Position numbers and translations under genes: made by a program. The notes under the pieces are model-generated. The model was not told where the DNA came from. It saw only the letters and a program-made list of their open reading frames with translations, and did not search any database. From Zerene cesonia (Eukaryota; Arthropoda; Insecta; Lepidoptera; Pieridae), in the NCBI RefSeq assembly GCF_012273895.1, contig NC_052129.1, forward strand, positions 3,162,001 through 3,226,000: a stretch of 64,000 bases of DNA, in the 5' to 3' direction. Positions 14,101 through 29,100 of the stretch are shown piece by piece; position 1 is the stretch's first letter, and the number at the start of each line of letters is the position of its first letter.

Positions 14101-17100
14101 AGTAACATTTGCAGACAAGTGGACGTCGTTAGTGATGATCACCGTTTATAAATCCATAACTCATGAGTGGGCCACGCTGAGTCTATTGCTATAACTATAA
14201 ATTAAAAGGTCTGAATAAGTCAAACATTGAAGCTAATTCCACATTGACGATTGACCATTGACATCATAGAATAGCCACCGCCGTATAAATAATGGAATAC
14301 ACGGTACAGCCACACCATAAATCATTTATCGAGCCTCCATATCACGAGGAAATTCAATTAAGGTTTACGTAGCTCTCGAATAACTCGATCGATTAAAACC
14401 AATTCGCGTCACAAGTTTAATGAATCAATTACCTATGCGGTCGCGGGAGTCAGCGCGTCTAGCTAGCCATGCATTGGTTGATGTGTAATTCGGGTCGCTC
14501 GTTCGCACGAATTTCGTCATAATCATATCTAGAAAGCGAGATTTTCTAGATGCGCCAAGTTTAAGCCTTCGAGCAGTTAAACTGTTGAAATACAACAGCG
14601 CGCAAAAACATTTCAGGCTAGTATCTGGACTGTGAAAATCGTCCAGTCCAAGACATTATAAAAGTCAGCACATTATCTTTGGAGAACAATTTTGCGTTTG
14701 ATGTTTAATGCTTTGCAAATATAAAAATTACAAATACTCTACATCAAATATATGTATGCATTTTGATTGTTAGAGGGATAGCAAAGAAACTATCCCATAT
14801 ATAATACCATACTACCACCTATACAGTATATATACCATACTACCACCTATTAATCCGGTCCTAGTTCATGTCGTAAAAAAATCTAATTTAAATTTCAAAT
14901 TCGAGTCAAATTTACAATTCCGTAACTATAGCGCCGCATGATATTGCCCATGTGGCCGTTTTATGGGACTCCAATTACTTTATAGATCAAAAGTGCTAAT
15001 AAAAGTATAATGATGAACGACCGCGCGGAAGCTATTAAAGATTATGGACCATATATCTTAAATGTAAATATTACTATCATTTACTTTTTTTTTCCTTGAA
15101 TTTCGGAACAACCTAATAAATATTATATTCATTATGTGACTAGAAATGCGATTAATTATCTCTTATAAATGTATTTATTTCGATGTAAACTAATGAATAT
15201 TCACTATGAGATATGTTTGTATAATAATCTTAAACAAATAATAATTTTATTGGTGGTAGGTAGGATATATATGTTATTTTTAGATCATTTTCCAGTGCCA
15301 CTTCAGATTATTAAGTTGATAACAATGTGCTAGAATACACAAAAAAAATTAAATGCAGTCCAATTAGGAATTTCCTTCGTTATTGGGAACTTCGGTTAAC
15401 AAAAGAATAAATAGACACAAACAAAACTTTATTGCATTTACTCACAGACGGCATGTATCACATCGCCATACCACAAATGGTTTAGAAAAAATGTTTATTT
15501 GAGATAAACATCGCGTCAGCTATTCAAAGAGTTTGTTTACAAATGACTCGTACGTGGTTTTAACACGCGTAGTGTTCAGTGATTTGAATGTGTGAGTTCT
15601 AATTGTTCAATATAAGAACTTGACCAATTACAGTAGGTTATCAGTAGCCTCATCTACGTAGGGAATATATCGTGAAATATTAATTATTTAAACACCTCAG
15701 TAATATAAAAAAGCAAGTGTCTGGGTAGCCTTCCATGACGACTATGGCGCTAAAGATCCTATATCTTTTCCCACACTGTAATTACTCCTGCTTTAAAACG
15801 TCACAGTAACCCCCTTGGTAAAGCAACGTTTGCCAATGCTTATAATATCACCAAAAGAATTCCAAAAAAACGCGACTCATACGGATCTTTCTGCTATTAA
15901 ATAAACCCGACAAAAAAATTATTTGATTTGTTAAGCAACGATAAGAATTACGCATTAAAACTGTGCACTTTACAGAATTACTAAAATGTAAAATGTTATT
16001 AAATGGGTCAACGGCAAAAAACCTTGTTAATTGGTCATTTAAAAATTACACAAAATAAAATGCTGTAAACTTAACAGCTCCCGAAGCATAAACTTAATTA
16101 AAATTTTAATAGGATAAAGGTTATTGGAAATCGATCGGTTCTCAGTTTACAGAAAGTGTTTTCGATTGCAAAATAACTGACATTGGGAATAACGTTCATC
16201 TAAAACCATTTATTTTAGGCCCTACTTACAGATATTATGGTAGGGATAACAATTATAATACAGTATCCGATTTAGAAGGCCCAAAAAAAAACGCTGCGTG
16301 AAACAGATATGAGTTATAGTATCTGCCGTATGGCGGTATGGCCCATGCCCCACGAGGGAGATACGAGAGAATACGATAGTGGACTTTATTATGAAACCAT
16401 CAGCATTAATTCAAGAAGTATATTTTTGAATCGATCTATATTCAAGTCTGGTTTTGTTAGCATCCGCCTACGGCACGCAATTTGCCGAATCGAAACATTT
16501 TCCGTTTCAAGGTTTCAACGAACTGTAAACCTAGAAATTTGTTTTGTATTCATATCCAAATATCCAAAGAATCAAGAGTAATATTTGTGATTCCTATGTA
16601 CGTTATTAAATAATTTATCATTCGTTTAACGTAAGTTGGTTTTGTTTTCCTCCATCGCCATAAATACATTTTTCAGATACAGTTGTACAGTATTTCCATC
16701 AACGTAAATAGAAAAGTTACTTTAAATAATAAATAACATTTTACCTGATTAGAGAGCTGCCACATAATGTTAATTATCTATGTATTATCACCGTTACGCG
16801 TATCTATTTAAAGGTGGAGTCGATTATACTGCTTATTTGCAATTATTTTTAGATATCCGCATGCAACGACCTAATTTCTACTTAAACCTCGAGTGCATTT
16901 ATTCAAACATGCACTAAGCACTCAGTAAAAGGTTCGCTCAAAGGATTTCTTGCGACAATGCTCTTGGTACAGTAAATTCTATTTAAAAACTCCTTCCGCT
17001 TAATGCTTCTTCTGCTTGAATAAAAGAACTAACAACAATATGTAATAATATTTATTAGTATATAGATAAAATAAGTATGTGTGTGTAGCTACAGTTTTAA

Positions 17101-20100
17101 TAATAAAAAGCTAAAAATACTCGTTATCGATATCGTTATTTAATATATTTTTAATTTCAGAATATTTGTAATCGCACAGATAAGGTGAAAATTAGCTTGC
17201 GTCACGCTCGCAATTATCAAATCGCACCAGGGTTGTTACACAGTTAATAGACATTTAACAAATATTATAAACTTTACTATAATATTCTTAAAGGCGTAAG
17301 GAGCATGATGATGATGATGATAACAGAACTATGTTATAGTCCTATCATATTTAACGCTAGTGTATAACGAATTCATTTATTTATTGATTACCCTTTTTAA
17401 TTTTTCCGTTTCATAGAAATATATTAAAGATTTTCAAGTGGAAAATAATATACAAAACAAATTATCTAGGCAGGACGTGCGACGGGCTCACATCCGACAA
17501 ACGGCCGAGAAAGTGTCGTTTCTAATTGGATTTATTTCTCTCCATCGATCTTGGCTTTTAACTCTTTTAAATTGAATACCAAATCTCTTTTAAATACACT
17601 AATTAGCTATAAACCACGGGCATTATACGTTTAATTAAATATTTTACAGACAACCAAGGCTCACCTGGGCTTCTTAATTCTTTAAGACGTTCCAAGATTA
17701 TAATCTAGACGAGATACCTTCGTTATATATATTTGTTCTACGAAGCTGCTCATAATTTACATTGGGAATTTGGGACATATAATACAATATGAACCGCGTT
17801 TAACTAGTCTAAATATAAAATGTCCTAAAGTTACAATATCATTATCTTTATCCATTTGGGGTATCTGGGGTATTTGGCTTGGGTACATCCTCAAATACTT
17901 AATATTATTATTTAAAAAATAGACTATCAGAGTTATATAGACTATAGAGCCATGTTCCGTCAATGTCAAACAAAAACCCACAAGCAGCTTGGAATATACT
18001 ACAACGGCAAAAGGTTTAGAACCACACATAATATGAAACATGTTAAAACGAAATAGAAGCTATATCACACACTCCATTTTACATAACATTAGCGGATCAA
18101 ATCAAAAGTCCTGTATGTTTGATCGTATCAAACACAAAAGTATATCGACACTGAGCGCTACAATACATGTACACATTAGTGTACATACTTTTAAGTATAA
18201 AGAAAAATTTGTGGGTTTTTTTGTATGAAGGGATCGATTTCAAAAATCATTTCACCATTAGCTTCAACTTCACTGAGTGTCATAGGCTATATTATATATG
18301 CCACGGGCGCAACCGGGGCGAACAGCTAGTCTGTAATAATACACGGCCGCTGCGCGTACCACGAGCCGTGTAAACATCTCTCGTTAATCTACGCAACTGT
18401 TTACACCTCGCCGGCAATGGAGATTTCCGCAAATAGTAAAACTATCAACGTTTGTAAAAGCAATTAGTCGTTTTAATTAATATCCACTTGTACAGCCCGC
18501 TCTGTACAGAAGCACTTTTATATATTCAATATATACCTATTATGTTTTCCAAATTTTATGAGTAACGTGTAGAAAAAAAGCAGGCTTGTGTATTGTAGTC
18601 CCGACGATGTAAACCGATGAATTGATTTGAGTAAAACCCAAGTGGTAAGGGAAAAGAGATATAGACATAAGCTTAGAACATCCAACGAAAAAAGGTAACA
18701 AGAAGGAGCCGCGGGGGAAAGCTAGTGTATAAAATGGCAGCTATGATTAATTCATGTTTAGCCTGATATATTAATCATATAATTGCCATATATCATCATC
18801 ATGAATTTTATAAACAACGAAGTCAATAAAAACATTACACACTTTTATATTACACCCAATGTCCACGTTAAAACGTATTTAATATAATAATAACAAAATA
18901 TCGTGAAGAATATAATGTGTAATACATAATATTCTTCACGCTATATTTATTACTAAGTACCTGCTTGAAGTAGTTTTCGATACATCAATAAAATTCCCTT
19001 TCGAGCGTATTAAATGAAGCGATATAGTATTGTACCTTTCATTTCCATACGAGCCGCGTATCGATCACATTCGCAAACAAAACTGTATGAAGCGTGCTAA
19101 CTCAACACTTTTCGCAATGAAAAACACGTGCGGATTGAACGCGTTTTTAAATTGAATCTACTTTAACATTAATGTTTATTGAGATTTTCGTTTACGATAA
19201 GTCGTCCAATTTTATTGGAATCAACTTATATCTAGCAACGACGACTTAGTTTCGAGAGAACATAAAGTTATCATTTGACTTTTAAATTAAATATTTATTT
19301 TCTATAGCTTTGTCAAAGTGCGTTTCCCGTAAAATGTTACGTTACGTTACGAAGAACGTTGTTGCTTAAGTATATACTTATATTGTATATTAAAACAAAC
19401 TTGCATTATAGGAAAATTATATATAATATTATTACTAAACGATCTCCCCACAACTACTAAACGACTTTATCTTGGAAACGTTGACATCTCTCATCGAAGT
19501 CTTATAAAAACCTTCTTTAGCTATTAGCTACCATTCAAACGTTTAATTAAAAATCCAATACGAACTACGCAAGGCTGTAAAAAAAAATCCATGCAATAAT
19601 TACGCAATAACTTCATCAGCGTCGTGATGAATCTCGAGGAACGAATATCGATTGCGCTGAGCAAGAACAGACGCTCGAATGGTGGTACAGTGAAACCTGA
19701 CTCGACTCCAATATTCATTATACACTTCCTAACTAGTTTCAGGAGCCAGCCACCTAAACATTTCAACGTTTATCGCAGCACCAAATTATTAACAATTCCG
19801 CAAACTGTCAAACTGGGTGAGATTACAGCATTTCTAATTGATCAGCACGGACATATACTCGCGAATCTAATGGCAATAGTTCGCTATAGTTGACGAAAAA
19901 TATAAAAGAGAAATACGAAAATAAATTTGCATTTATTTCTCATTATATAATGTTAAAACCTTTACCGATATGTTTAACATCAGAATGTTCTTTCAATTTG
20001 AGAATAAAATAAATACTTTAATGTTACGTATTTACTCAGTGAAAGCCACAAACAATATAAAATCCATAAAATGATAATTCACGCATACGAATCGACCAAC

Positions 20101-23100
20101 AATGCCTTACTGCATAATAGGTATTTTATCCGAAAGCATAGAGGACGTCATAAATAAGGTAGAATATTGACTATAACTTATCGATTCATCATTCATCTTT
20201 CATGATTAAAATGTAATTTGAATCACAGCTCTTTGTAGATCAAATAAAATAAAAAATAAATAGTAATAAAAATATTCAATAATAATTATACCGTTTATTA
20301 TTCGCAAATAACTTTTACATTAATTCGGTTTCGCTTCACGTTAATCCCGTGTTGTGTTACACTCACACACAAAAACAATATCCCAATTAACCATTATTCC
20401 GTCACACACTTTTACATGTTCATACATTCACGAAGCAATGAGGAAAAATATTTTCGCACGTTTGTCCCAGTTCGATCGTTTCCATACATTTTCTCGATGG
20501 CATAAACTTGAATTGCTTCATCAAGTGTTCTCGTTTTCAGCCCTCAACATTGATTTGCAATCATTGAAACTGTTTCTGTTATGCGCAACACCATCGTGCT
20601 AATTTGTTTCCCTTGCAAGCTAATTGATAATATACATTCTTTCTTAAACACTATCACAACATTGTTTTAGATTAATATCATCCCGTTGTTAGTGTAAAGA
20701 TTGAACAAACAGAGTAGGGAATCAAGTTTAATACGTATACCCTATACCTACGCTTATAAATTTACATAATAATAATTATCTACCAAAACGAAGGAACTGT
20801 TATACGCCTCTCAGAATGTTAGTTAAATAAGTTTACAATTCGGCTCCCCTTATTTTCCTGAGGAGCCGTTTTTAAGTGATTGCTGCAAGTTCTAGTTTAT
20901 CTTTAATAGTTATTACCACACCCCGGACAGGGCACTACTCTGGTTGTACTGTATTAACTATAATCGTATAAAACGGAATCCACCAACCACTAAACACCGG
21001 TCAACTCATTGTCCACATAATATATGAAAAGACAACCATGACTCGTGTCGGGCATGGTTGGTTACGCTCCGAGTGCTCATTACATTGGGGGTCCATTGTC
21101 GAACGGCGATGTGGTAATAGGCTGTTACTCTATCCATCAAACTAGAATGTGTATTAGAGGTTATGTTAGATATGCAACGTATCCAATTAATTAAAGACAT
21201 AGATAATTTAGGCATTGTCCAAAAGATAATCTAGCAAAGAAGGTTAAAATTTCTAGTAGTTAGACCTCACCTTATCAATAAATTACAGAATCCAATATAA
21301 ATACACCGTGAATACAACTCATAATCTCATTTACAGTTTAATGAAATTCCCACCAGAATAACAGCAAAAGATAAAAATAATATCCCGTCTGCTGTTAATA
21401 TACAGCTTTGTACTTACTTCAAATTAAAATTGATTTCTACATTAAATTCTACGAGTCGATATTCAATTCCCTATTAAAATGAAATCTGAAAAACTACACT
21501 GATAGCTATTTATTCTATTGTAACTCAAATCGAGATCTCACTAAATGAAAATTAAAAACCAATATTGTACAAACGGAACTAGAGCTAGCTATAAGAAAAA
21601 CCTCCGGAGCATTTTCCGAAGCAATGCCACTTGACCGACTACTAGAAACGTATTTTTCACGTTTCCTTTTTACCAACGTGAATAGAATCGGATGAAAATA
21701 TTGAAGAAAGGAGTAATTGCTTTGGTCGCTTGAACAAATAGCATATGATATTACACGATATAAGTTATCCTATACGTTATTAAAAGGTTTACTGAATCTC
21801 AATTAGTATATACCCGTTTATTATTTCTTATTAACATGCTTTTCACTTATGACACTTAATTATTATTTTTATAATATTGTACTAATCTAATTACATAATT
21901 ATTAAAACACGATCCCGAAAACCGTCTCTATATCTTCCTTATGAATACCTCGATTACGAATCCTGTAAAAGTTGGTTTTTAAATAATCTCCTTTTGGACA
22001 TTGGTAGAGGCTTCTTTGAATTAAAGATTTTTTTAAACGTTTATACTCACAGTAGATAAACGTTGAAACACCAATTTTCCAAACATCAGACCATCGCAAA
22101 AAATGCAATGTGCATTATACCACCAATGCTTTTTGTCGCCAAATGTTTGAGTTGCATTAAATTTTAGCTGTTCAAACATTTTTCTCGACAGTTTGAATGA
22201 GATATTAACTCTACAGAGTGGTTTTTCGGCGACATTATAACGGTATGTTTAAGGAGATTTTACCGTTTCTACGCGTTTAGCAAGCAATAAATGTAATTAA
22301 ATCTCCAAATTCCCCTTTTACATGTGTAATTTTGCCATCACTTTCTACGACATTAACCCACATAATTTCCGTGTACCTACTCAAAGTGTCGAACAAATTA
22401 TAATGTAACGCTTCAATAATGAATCTCACTTTGATATGACTAGGCAGAACTTTAACATACGCGCTCTTACGTTAGCGAGCTCACGTAACGCAAACTACAT
22501 ATAAATAATTACGTTTATACTTTCGACTTATATCGAGTCATCTTTTAGCTTAACTTTCTTGTATTTAAGTGAATATATCGGTGGAATTTACATGAAAAAT
22601 TAAGCTACAATAGCTATTTGGCTATAATTGCGAATATTCGGGTTCAAATAATACTTCGGTATCCATATCAATATCGAGCCAATAACCGAATTCATTTCAT
22701 TTACTCCTCGCTCGGAAACTTTCTCATACGAATCCAAACTAAGCAATCTAATTTGAAACTGGACGGATCCGCGGCGCCCTCGTATATCATACGCGTAACT
22801 TTTACAAATCATAATATATTATTTTAATAAAAACTTTGAATAATTTGTTGTGTATAGCGAATTTGTATTGCTATACAAAACTCGATCAGCGCGACTGATT
22901 TATTCCTTCACTTTTAACACGTTGTATTTATTTAAATTGAAACTTTTAATATAGATTTTAAAACAATGTCTTTGTTGCATCGTACCTGGATGCAGTTGCA
23001 AATTGAGGCAGGTTTCGGCGTCGCTGATTTACGACACCACACATTTCCGCACGGAGCGCTTAATTTAGTCCCTCCTCTTGTTTTTATTGTCACGTATTTC

Positions 23101-26100
23101 TCTTATGCTACGGAAATGTAGCTCTTGCTAGAGTTTTAAGCGGTGGTGTGTATATATTAACGTGTAACGTAATATCAAATGCTTAAGGAGTTTGAATATG
23201 TATATTTAAATAAATAATCATTATTTTCTTGTAGTCTCCCCACCCATTCCGACTAGGTCATCTAATTGGTTAGAACATGAAATACTCGTAAATATTGACA
23301 TGTGCGAAAATATATCAATTAGTGGATAGTGCTAATTTAAGGAACTCAGTAATTTACCGACTGCTATTTTATAAAATTCGACGAAAACGTGTATTGTGTA
23401 TAACTTAATTTAAACGATTAAATTCACTAACACTGTCAACTAATATTATCATCTAACCAGCCGTTTGCCCTGGCTCCCTCCGTTTTAACCAGGATAAAAA
23501 AGCCTTTGTTCAATACATTTCATAAGTCCGAATTATTTTCATTATATTGAAAAAAAACATCATGCTGAGAATTCCAACTGTTTATAAATGATTAATATAG
23601 TCCATGTTCTAATCCTAAATTTGCAGCTGAAATGCCGCAGGTGGTCGACGGCAATTTATCCAATTTGTTAGTGGCGCATGCTTCATAATAAGGAAACTTT
23701 TAACACATGAGGGATGATGACAAAAACATAATACTCATTCCGTATTACAGTTTACAAATATTACAATACAAATCTTGTTTGCTTATGACAGGAAGCAGAT
23801 TTCTAGTGTCAAAAAGTGCATTATTATAGTCCAGATTTATATTTATACGAGGATTTCATATAGATTTTATAAAACACAATCATACTCCTAAATCCTAATC
23901 AATCAATGAGAACATATCACGAAACCCACGAATCGCAGTATCGAACGTTCAAAATTTGCGTAAAGTATTTATAGTTTTGGAGACGCGCCATAACCACTTT
24001 AAAGGTAAGACAGGTCTTATAAAGATAATTACTAATTCCATTAGAACGAAGTCAAGGAAAACGGCGAGAACGGCTGGATATGGCAACACGAGTACCTTAG
24101 AATTTTAAAGCTGATCTTTCAAATTGCAAATTTATCATGTGACCACTAACGGATCTCCCGATAAAAAGATAAAATTTCACCAGGAGGACTTTAAAAAACA
24201 AAGCATTTGAATTTTTAAACCTTAATATAAGACTATACGGGAGGTGCAACAATGTTCTACTTTCTGCAACGATTTGGCATGACACGTAGATCGAATCATA
24301 GATACAAATTTCAACATTTGCAGCACATTGGTCCTTATCAACATTTCGATCTAACTTCACGTCTTCTATTGATCCACAGTTCTAAAAGACACAGCAAGCA
24401 AAAACCAATTGTATAGTTGGTAGAAAATCCTTTTTCACATCGCGTAATATTTTAACAGAGTGTCGAATACGTTCTCGATAAGAGCCTACATTTTAGTTTT
24501 ATCGCATATTGGACAAAGTGCTTGCGCCAATGCCAAATGGCCATAAACTTTAAAATACGTTTCACCCTACGCAACATCCCATATCGTTAAAAAATATAAT
24601 GTTAATATTACAGTGTATTGTCTAATTAAATCTTATCCAGAAATCGTTGACAACGACTATTCTACTAACAGCTTGTAAGGATGTGGGTGTGTTTCTTGCT
24701 CTTTCACGCAAAAACTACTGAACTGATTGCAATGAAATTTGGTACGGAGACAGCTGGACAACTGGAATAACATACAGGCAAATTTTTGTCCCGATATTGC
24801 TACGGGATACGGACTTACGCGGGGCGCAGCTAGTGATACATAAGTTTAACTACATTGAAAACTACGAATTCCTACTGACGGCATGGAGAAATGACGAACT
24901 AAATCATACGATAATAGGTCATAAACCTGCATATTTTTCTATGGATTCTATATAGTCAAATTGTATTGATGAAGTTCAACCTGATGGTACGTGCAACATC
25001 TAATACATGCGAAATAGAGAAAAAAACTGAATGTGAAAACGTTCTTTAAAATCTATATGTAAATTGTCCGAATACCAAACAAAGACGCCCGAATTCGGAC
25101 AGATAAACCTAATTTGGGTAAAATGTCCCAGCAACCGAGCATGTCACTTAGAATGTTCCCATTCAGCTCTCTAGAGAAACCAAGATACCTTTACGAAATC
25201 AAGCAATTCACTCTTGGCAAATGTACGCTAGAGAGAGCAAAACCGTTTTCGAATATTTTTCAAACAGTTCAAAAATGGAAAATGTCGACTTGCTGATATA
25301 CTACTTCATGTATGTATTTATATGACACATACTAACGCCATATAGATATAATAACATAAATAAAAAATCCAACAAAACAATTCGATTGACTGAAAGCTAC
25401 AACTCATTAAAACTAAGTCAGTAGATGGAAACGAAATACTTTCATAGGTACATTGCTCTTGTCTTTGCATTGACATTTACATTGAATCATCTTTAGACTT
25501 AAAATGAGTCGGATAAGAATTCACTGCACTTGCCCGACGTGCATAACAGGAAACGCCATACAGGCCACCCACCGTTTCCACACATTTGGAACGGAGCCTA
25601 GAGCCTCATTCTGCTCTCTCTCTCTATACATTATTATTATTATACGACAACATATTCACGAATCCATAAAACCTCTCAATAGCGTGATAGAGACAAGGCC
25701 GCGGTGTATCAAATCGATACGAGAACTACGCCAATGTAATACTAATGGGTATTAATTGCAACAAACTTTCTTCTACTTAACTCGTGAGCGCAACAGCAAT
25801 CGAACACTTCTGATTTATGGGAAAACTGTCGACGTTAATTCCAACCTATTAACGTTTAAACATAACACTAATTGCATTAACATGTCGAAAATGCACGAAT
25901 TACTACAACATTTTTAGTCTCTTTAATGCGCGTCATAGTATTTAACGATAACTAAGACATTATGTAATAAGATAACCCATGTACCAAATGCATGTATAAT
26001 ATAATGAATGGTTTCCAAAAAAAACTATAAAAAGAACATAATTAAACAGGTCAACACACAAGTCTTCTATATAAAATTTTCTAATTAAGAAAACGAACGG

Positions 26101-29100
26101 AAACGTTTCATCTTGGTAAGTTATGTTTGCAAAACGACAAAAACACAGAGACAAAAAAAAACGGGGAAACGAACGAGCACCACACTGCAAGTGACATCTC
26201 GTAAACTTTTTTTATGCAGTACCTACGTACGCTGCGAATAGCATTATTAGACGGAGAACTGCAATAACTACGTTTAAAGTAATTTGCAAGTGCTACATAT
26301 TCATCAACTAGATTAAATTTTTAATTCATTTCGAACCAAATTACACTTATAACAATGGTCAATATACTTATGTATGCGTCTCATATACGTTCATATGAGA
26401 TGTATATATTATATGGAGCTATAAAAAACTGCATCGTTACATACACGTAAATGCCACCGACAATTAGGCACCATATTGATTTTTCAATCAATCCTTGTTA
26501 TACATAAAAACTCGTATATTTTCACTATTTTAGTTCCCAATTATTTTTTATTTACTCTTCGATCATTCTGAGAGACAAACCTTTTAATGATGCAATCGAA
26601 ACGGTTTGAAAGGCTTGAATATTAAACATTAATTTACACATCTAATACTGAATATCTTATTAACGCAATATCCATAGAGCGGTACATACCTTCTGCGGTT
26701 CCAAAGCCAAACACATATCATTAAACGTTAACATATCTTCTTAGACAAACCTTTCAGAGTAACAATAATAAAAATAGTAAAAAAAACAAAAAAACACTCT
26801 TCAATGATCGAATCAACTACATCGTCTCACTTGCTCTTATACTATAGAGTTAACATAAGAAAAGAAAAGTATTTAATCCTGGCGATCTGAATCAGGATAA
26901 TAACATAAAACTCATTCAATTATTGTATTGTCACCGATCCTTGATAAATACTCAAAATTTGAATTAAACCGTTTTAAGTAGGTCAAAATCAAATCTAATG
27001 GAGTCGCTTACACACAAACATACAGGTGATTTAAGCTAACAAAAGCCGTGGACCATAATTGAATCTGAATTCATTTTAGCATACAATAATGCGTGTACAA
27101 TTAACGCAAGTCCACAATGGGCATTGATTGTTGGATACCTATTCACGAGTCATGCGTTACGTCTACGAAAAAAGTTCCACTATGAACGTTACCTTCATTA
27201 ACTAGAAGCTATATTGTCTTCTGTATTCATTTAATCCTGGATAGCGAATCCCGTAACATAACATAACAACAGTCCAAGAAATCATTGGTTATGAAATAAT
27301 GTTAATACTGAGTTCGGTACACATGTTTGCTTCTAGTAAAATGTTCTAAACACCTTGGTACATATTGCATTCTTGTGTTTTGCGTAAACCATCAATATTG
27401 ATAGGCTTCAAAGTGCTTTATAGCGTACCTACACACTGTACTGTACTGAACATGTTGTTCTATCGGTATTCAAATATTGACCGTCGTGTTTGCTCTTCAA
27501 CCGACTTCAAAAAATGAGGAGGTTATCAATTTGATTGTATTTTTTGTGTATGTTACCTCGACAACTTTAATAGGTGAACCTATTTTTAAGATTTTTTTTT
27601 AAACTGCTGCCTGCCATGTGTTCCAATTTAGATTTAATCTAGTTCTGACTAATTATATGCGGTTTAGTTTTTTGTTAAAAATAATCATTTATATATAAAT
27701 GTATATCTGCTTGAGTTTTACTTATACTTGCATTTTAAAGACCGGAATAATTCGACAATGAGATGGGATTTGAAACCTTCGCCCTACTTATTAAATAATA
27801 CAATACCGGCCATTCCTTAGCAAATGCTGTAGAAAGAATATAGAAAATGCTGAAAGTATAAATGCCAATATTACAAAATGTATAAAGTGGAACGTTTCTT
27901 CCGTTCTAGGTTTCCGTTCGACTTCTAGTAGCTGGAACTCATTTTACATTAGTATAAAGAATGATAAGCAAAATATTTGTCCCTAACCAGCTTCAAAAAA
28001 ATACGGGTGAATCATATATCACCGTATCATATAATATTAAATAAAAAATAAACCTACTTTATACTTTGAAGGCTACTGGGCGTTAAACATACATCGATAC
28101 TCTGGCCATTATAAATGCGCATAACGTTGCATTTGTAATAGAGACCGCAATTATACCTCGAAAACAGGCATTACCCGTGTATATGACATATAATTACACT
28201 ATAAAGTTATACTATAATAATTTTCATAAGCGTAGGTCCGTTACACAACACTATCCCATCCTTCTATATAATATTATAAATGCGAAAATTTGTAAGGATG
28301 TATGTGTGTTTGTTGCTCTTTCACGCAAAAACTACTGAACCGATTGCAATGAAATTTGGTACGTAGCCAGCTGGACAACTTGAATAACATATGGGCAAGT
28401 TTTTTTCCTGATATTACCGCGGGGCGCAGCTAGTTTTACATAAACTCAAAAATGAGATGGGCCAAAATCCCATTCGAAAATATCTCTTGACAATAATGGA
28501 TTCGCAACGTAGATCCTTTGAATTCCTAGCTAGAGACTACGGAGTGCAAGCCATGTACTGTATACGATAACAATAGGAGTACGTGATCTGTATTCTTTAC
28601 AAAGTTTTTATTATTGCGCCAACTGTTTGAGCACTTCAATTGTGCGTCTCGAATTTGAACGTACGAATATTGTACTGGAATGAAATTTTGCATTTTATCA
28701 AAAAAAAAAAATATAGGTACTTATTTTATTCAATAGTAGTTGTAGTGTTTTGGTAAAGATCTAATATTAATAAATATTTATTTGAATATTTTCTTTATAT
28801 TTATTACAATTGAGTGTGAATTAAGTTATCATATGCCAGTACATATATCGAAATACATCACTTGCAATCACAGTGTCAGAGAATTTCCAACCACCTCTTT
28901 CCATAAATATTTAAAGCATGTATGCGAACTCTTAAAAATAAACGAACAAAAGAGCATTGTTAAAGTTGTTTCAGAATTGAACTTTCAGCTTTACAGAAAC
29001 TTCTAGAAAGATTCAGAAATTACGGGTTCGATGTTTGCTATTGTACTGAAATATTCCGAATATCACATTGATATAGTTATCAAATTTTCGACTTCTGATA

